64,000 bases of DNA, taken from NCBI GenBank assembly GCA_012862575.1, contig BLSF01000002.1, forward strand, positions 868,001 to 932,000, read 5' to 3'. The notes beneath the pieces were generated by a model. That model searched no databases, was not told where the DNA came from, and saw only the letters and a program-made list of their open reading frames with translations. Below, piece after piece: positions 62,074 through 64,000 of this stretch. Origin of the DNA: Parietichytrium sp. I65-24A. Its lineage: Eukaryota > Sar > Bigyra > Thraustochytrida > Thraustochytriidae. Each line of letters starts with the position of its first letter. Position 1 is the first letter of the stretch. The translations under genes were made by a program, and so were the position numbers.

Positions 62074-63069
62074 CTTCGTTTGCTCACCAGGCCGCTTCAC
62101 GACTTTCAGCCGCCTTTCTCCACCTTTCACAGGTCACCTTACCGGTCTCACCAAATATCTTCCTTTCTTTCTTTCTTTCTCAGTCTCGCTGTCAGTGAGG
62201 CATACGATTATGTACACGCTCGCCAGCCGCCGAACGAGCTGCCATCCGATCGCTCTATCGCCCCTGCCCGAGAGTCACAGGTCGGCTACAGGACACTACA
62301 GGACAGGAGACAGGACAGTCTCGCGCGCCTCAGCCTCGCGGTCTAACAGCCAGCACGCAGCGTGCGTGAACTGCTTTACTAAAGGCAGTGCCACAATCGG
62401 ACCACAACAGAGTCGCTCTCGTGGTCGCACGTTGCGTTCGCCTAAGCGCTTCTCTGGCGGTGCCGAGTGTCCCCTGTCCTCTCCGAGATGCTCTTCTGTG
62501 ATACCCGTCTAACCCGGATTCCTTGTTCTCCTCTTTGTTTTGCCTAGTTCCGCTTTGGCACTTTGGTTTGTTTCATTTTGTTTTGTGTTGCGACTGTTGC
62601 GACTATCACGTGAATATCACGTGTCACGTGTGTTGTTTGGTGTTGCCTCTAGCTAGGTCAATGTGTGCTTTGACGTAAACACGAAACGCGGAACAGACAA
62701 GAACAGACGCTCGGAACAGCTTTCGTCAACTGCAAAGAATAAAACCTTGAAGATGGAAGTTTGAAGTTGGCCGTGAGTCCGTTCTCTCGGCTAGGCTACG
62801 CTAGCTGCAGACAGTGATGATTTGATGATCAAGATTGAAAGTAATGCAAATGCAAATAATGCAAATGTGCTGTTGATTGTTGATTGTGGACGAGTTCATT
62901 GTGCCAGTCAATCGATCGAGATGAGCAAATGCAAGGGAAGAAGAGAGCTTTGCAAAATTGTTTCAATTGGAGTTGGAGTTGGAGAGTTTCAGGCACACAG
63001 AGGCCCTCTAGCCAGCAAGCTCGAAGGGCTGCGAGAGTATGGAGACATGGGCACGGGTCAAGTGAGGGT
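62074..63069. other. Spacer upstream of the GT1 gene
   Basis: 996 bp with a CTTT tract (about 62161-62180, GAAA in the GT1 sense), a CACGTG cluster and a period-9 tandem (62587-62604). No gene is seen. Confidence 0.6.
62607..62630. promoter_or_regulatory. Cluster of three CACGTG boxes
   Basis: CACGTG occurs at 62607-62612, 62618-62623 and 62625-62630, ~535 bp upstream of the GT1 start codon. Such palindromes are bound by bHLH or bZIP factors in many eukaryotes. Use here is inferred. Confidence 0.5.
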
Positions 63070-64000
63070 TCAAGTGGGCCTGGAACGGGACCTGCGGCGG
63101 TCTTTCTGGCGAGTGCGGCGCTGGAGTGAGCGAGTTGCAGGGCGACGGACGGAGGGCTTTACGTGTTTGGCGCAGCTGGAGAGCTCGCAGCAGCGCGCGC
63201 AAGATCCTGCTGCGCAGTCACGGGCGCCTACGCGATTGCAACTTGTGCACTGAATCATTGCCGACTCGCCGTCGCGCAAAAGTGCTAAGATGCGGGAGAC
63301 AACTGCTTTGCAGGCCAGGCCTCTGTTTCGAGACGAGAAATCGGCGAGAAAGTCTTCTTTTGGTACCATCTGACCTTTATGTTTCAAAGCCAGCCGTTTG
63401 GTGTAGGGGTCAAGCTTGACCCTCTTTGTGGCAAACCACCAAACCGACTCTTCGAAGGGGGTTTTGCTCTTGTGGCGGCGAAGGCTCTCCTCTCCTATCA
63501 GGTCCCCGAGCCTACTCTCAGAAGAAAGCACTGAACTTGCTCCGTCCTCGTCGCCCTCGCTGTCGTCGTTTCCAAATAAGCTGTCCTTTTCAATCTCTTC
63601 ACTTAGCTCTTCGACTGATGGAGTGTGCGATTCCAACTCTTGGAGCCAGGGTCCAAGATTGGCAGCCGGACTTCCTACCGCATCGTTTTTCGTTTCAATA
63701 TCGGGTTTTTCTGCTGGCTCGTTCGTCTGCTCGTCCTCGGCCTCCTCTTCTTCCTCGCTTTGGTCTGTGGTGCGATCTTCTCCTTTCGCAAACATGTCCG
63801 CATCATACTCCTCGCCAGGTTCGGGCAATAGTGCGCAGCTGTCCACAGGGCTTGGAGGGGTTCGATCTTCCTGGTCCCCTGTGCTATTCTCAACGCGCTC
63901 TTCTTGGACGTTTTCGTATGCCTTCGGCGAACCCGGAGGAGATACCCCCAGGAGTTTCATGATTTCCTCAAGCTGATCTTCCTCCGAATCGTAATGCTTC
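63070..64000 (-). CDS. Partial acidic protein with C-terminal Cys-rich motif
   Basis: The frame is open from the window edge to TGA at 63070-63072. An internal Met lies at 63960, but 13 codons upstream of it remain open, so the true start is beyond the window. The visible ~309 residues are Asp/Glu/Ser-rich for the first two thirds. A folded segment follows (ESVWWFATKRVKLDPYTKRLALKHKG), then a cysteine cluster CTSCNRVGARDCAAGSCARC continuing to SCAKH, and a basic tail. The Cys/His spacing recalls the small zinc cluster at the C-terminus of some tRNA-dihydrouridine synthases, but the catalytic part is not in view. Function unassigned. Confidence 0.75.
   Translation of the reverse strand, partial: KHYDSEEDQLEEIMKLLGVSPPGSPKAYENVQEERVENSTGDQEDRTPPSPVDSCALLPEPGEEYDADMFAKGEDRTTDQSEEEEEAEDEQTNEPAEKPDIETKNDAVGSPAANLGPWLQELESHTPSVEELSEEIEKDSLFGNDDSEGDEDGASSVLSSESRLGDLIGEESLRRHKSKTPFEESVWWFATKRVKLDPYTKRLALKHKGQMVPKEDFLADFSSRNRGLACKAVVSRILALLRDGESAMIQCTSCNRVGARDCAAGSCARCCELSSCAKHVKPSVRRPATRSLQRRTRQKDRRRSRSRPT

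Noticed and set aside
1-64000. CRISPR arrays, bacterial operons, rRNA genes, IS elements
   Set aside because: No regularly spaced repeat-spacer pattern, Shine-Dalgarno-linked gene strings, rRNA cores or transposase ORFs were seen; the gene content is eukaryotic nuclear.

Overview
The window is nuclear DNA of an intron-poor eukaryotic microbe. The evidence is a eukaryotic cytosolic ribosomal protein (uL11) with a GT-AG intron, a CCR4-NOT ubiquitin ligase, DENN, PX, Sfi1-type and leucine-rich-repeat proteins, two histone deacetylases and a probable organellar bL21. There are about 24 well-supported genes in 64 kb. Only two of them, uL11 and glutamate decarboxylase, clearly need introns. Genes sit singly on both strands, with many divergent pairs that share 0.2-2.3 kb of purine-rich, repeat-laden spacer. 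Some traits recall a photosynthetic protist, perhaps a unicellular red alga: a glutamate decarboxylase with a plant-like C-terminal end, a sterol-glucosyltransferase-like enzyme and an organelle-type HDAC. The lineage cannot be proven from this sequence.

Layout. 1-5.4 kb: a recent ~0.95 kb direct duplication, one N base, and gene-free spacer. 5.4-15.4 kb: an unrecognised nuclear-type protein, an Sfi1-like centrin-binding-type repeat protein, a 1431-residue C2-DENN protein and a small zinc-finger protein. 15.6-24 kb: a class II HDAC, a CobW/COG0523 GTPase metallochaperone with a His-rich loop, a RING protein and a proline-rich coiled-coil protein. 25-36 kb: a hypothetical protein, a tandem GT31 glycosyltransferase, uL11/RPL12, a small ORF and a NOT4-like RING-RRM-C3H protein. 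37-48 kb: a very large LRR protein with WW-like modules, a PX-domain protein, an organelle-type HDAC and a three-exon glutamate decarboxylase. 49-64 kb: a basic nuclear-type protein, an NCBP3-like mRNA-export protein carrying an unexpected FAMeT-type domain, two unknown membrane proteins, bL21, a Rolling stone/FAR-17a-like membrane protein, a GT1 sterol-glucosyltransferase-like enzyme with a large insertion, and a partial acidic protein with a cysteine-rich tail that runs off the window.

The genes do not form an operon or an obvious pathway cluster. Loose functional groups are chromatin (two HDACs), mRNA fate (NOT4, NCBP3-like), membrane traffic (C2-DENN, PX) and glycosylation (GT31, GT1). 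The most unusual signals are architectural and non-coding: the FAMeT/RF-motif/NCBP3 fusion, the LRR/WW-like mosaic, the GT31 protein with a second degenerate domain, an excess of period-9 tandem repeats with unrelated units in spacers, a 19-bp palindrome found at two distant loci, and recurrent TGACAGTGA, GTACTCAC and TCACGTGA words in spacers. All counts were made by eye.
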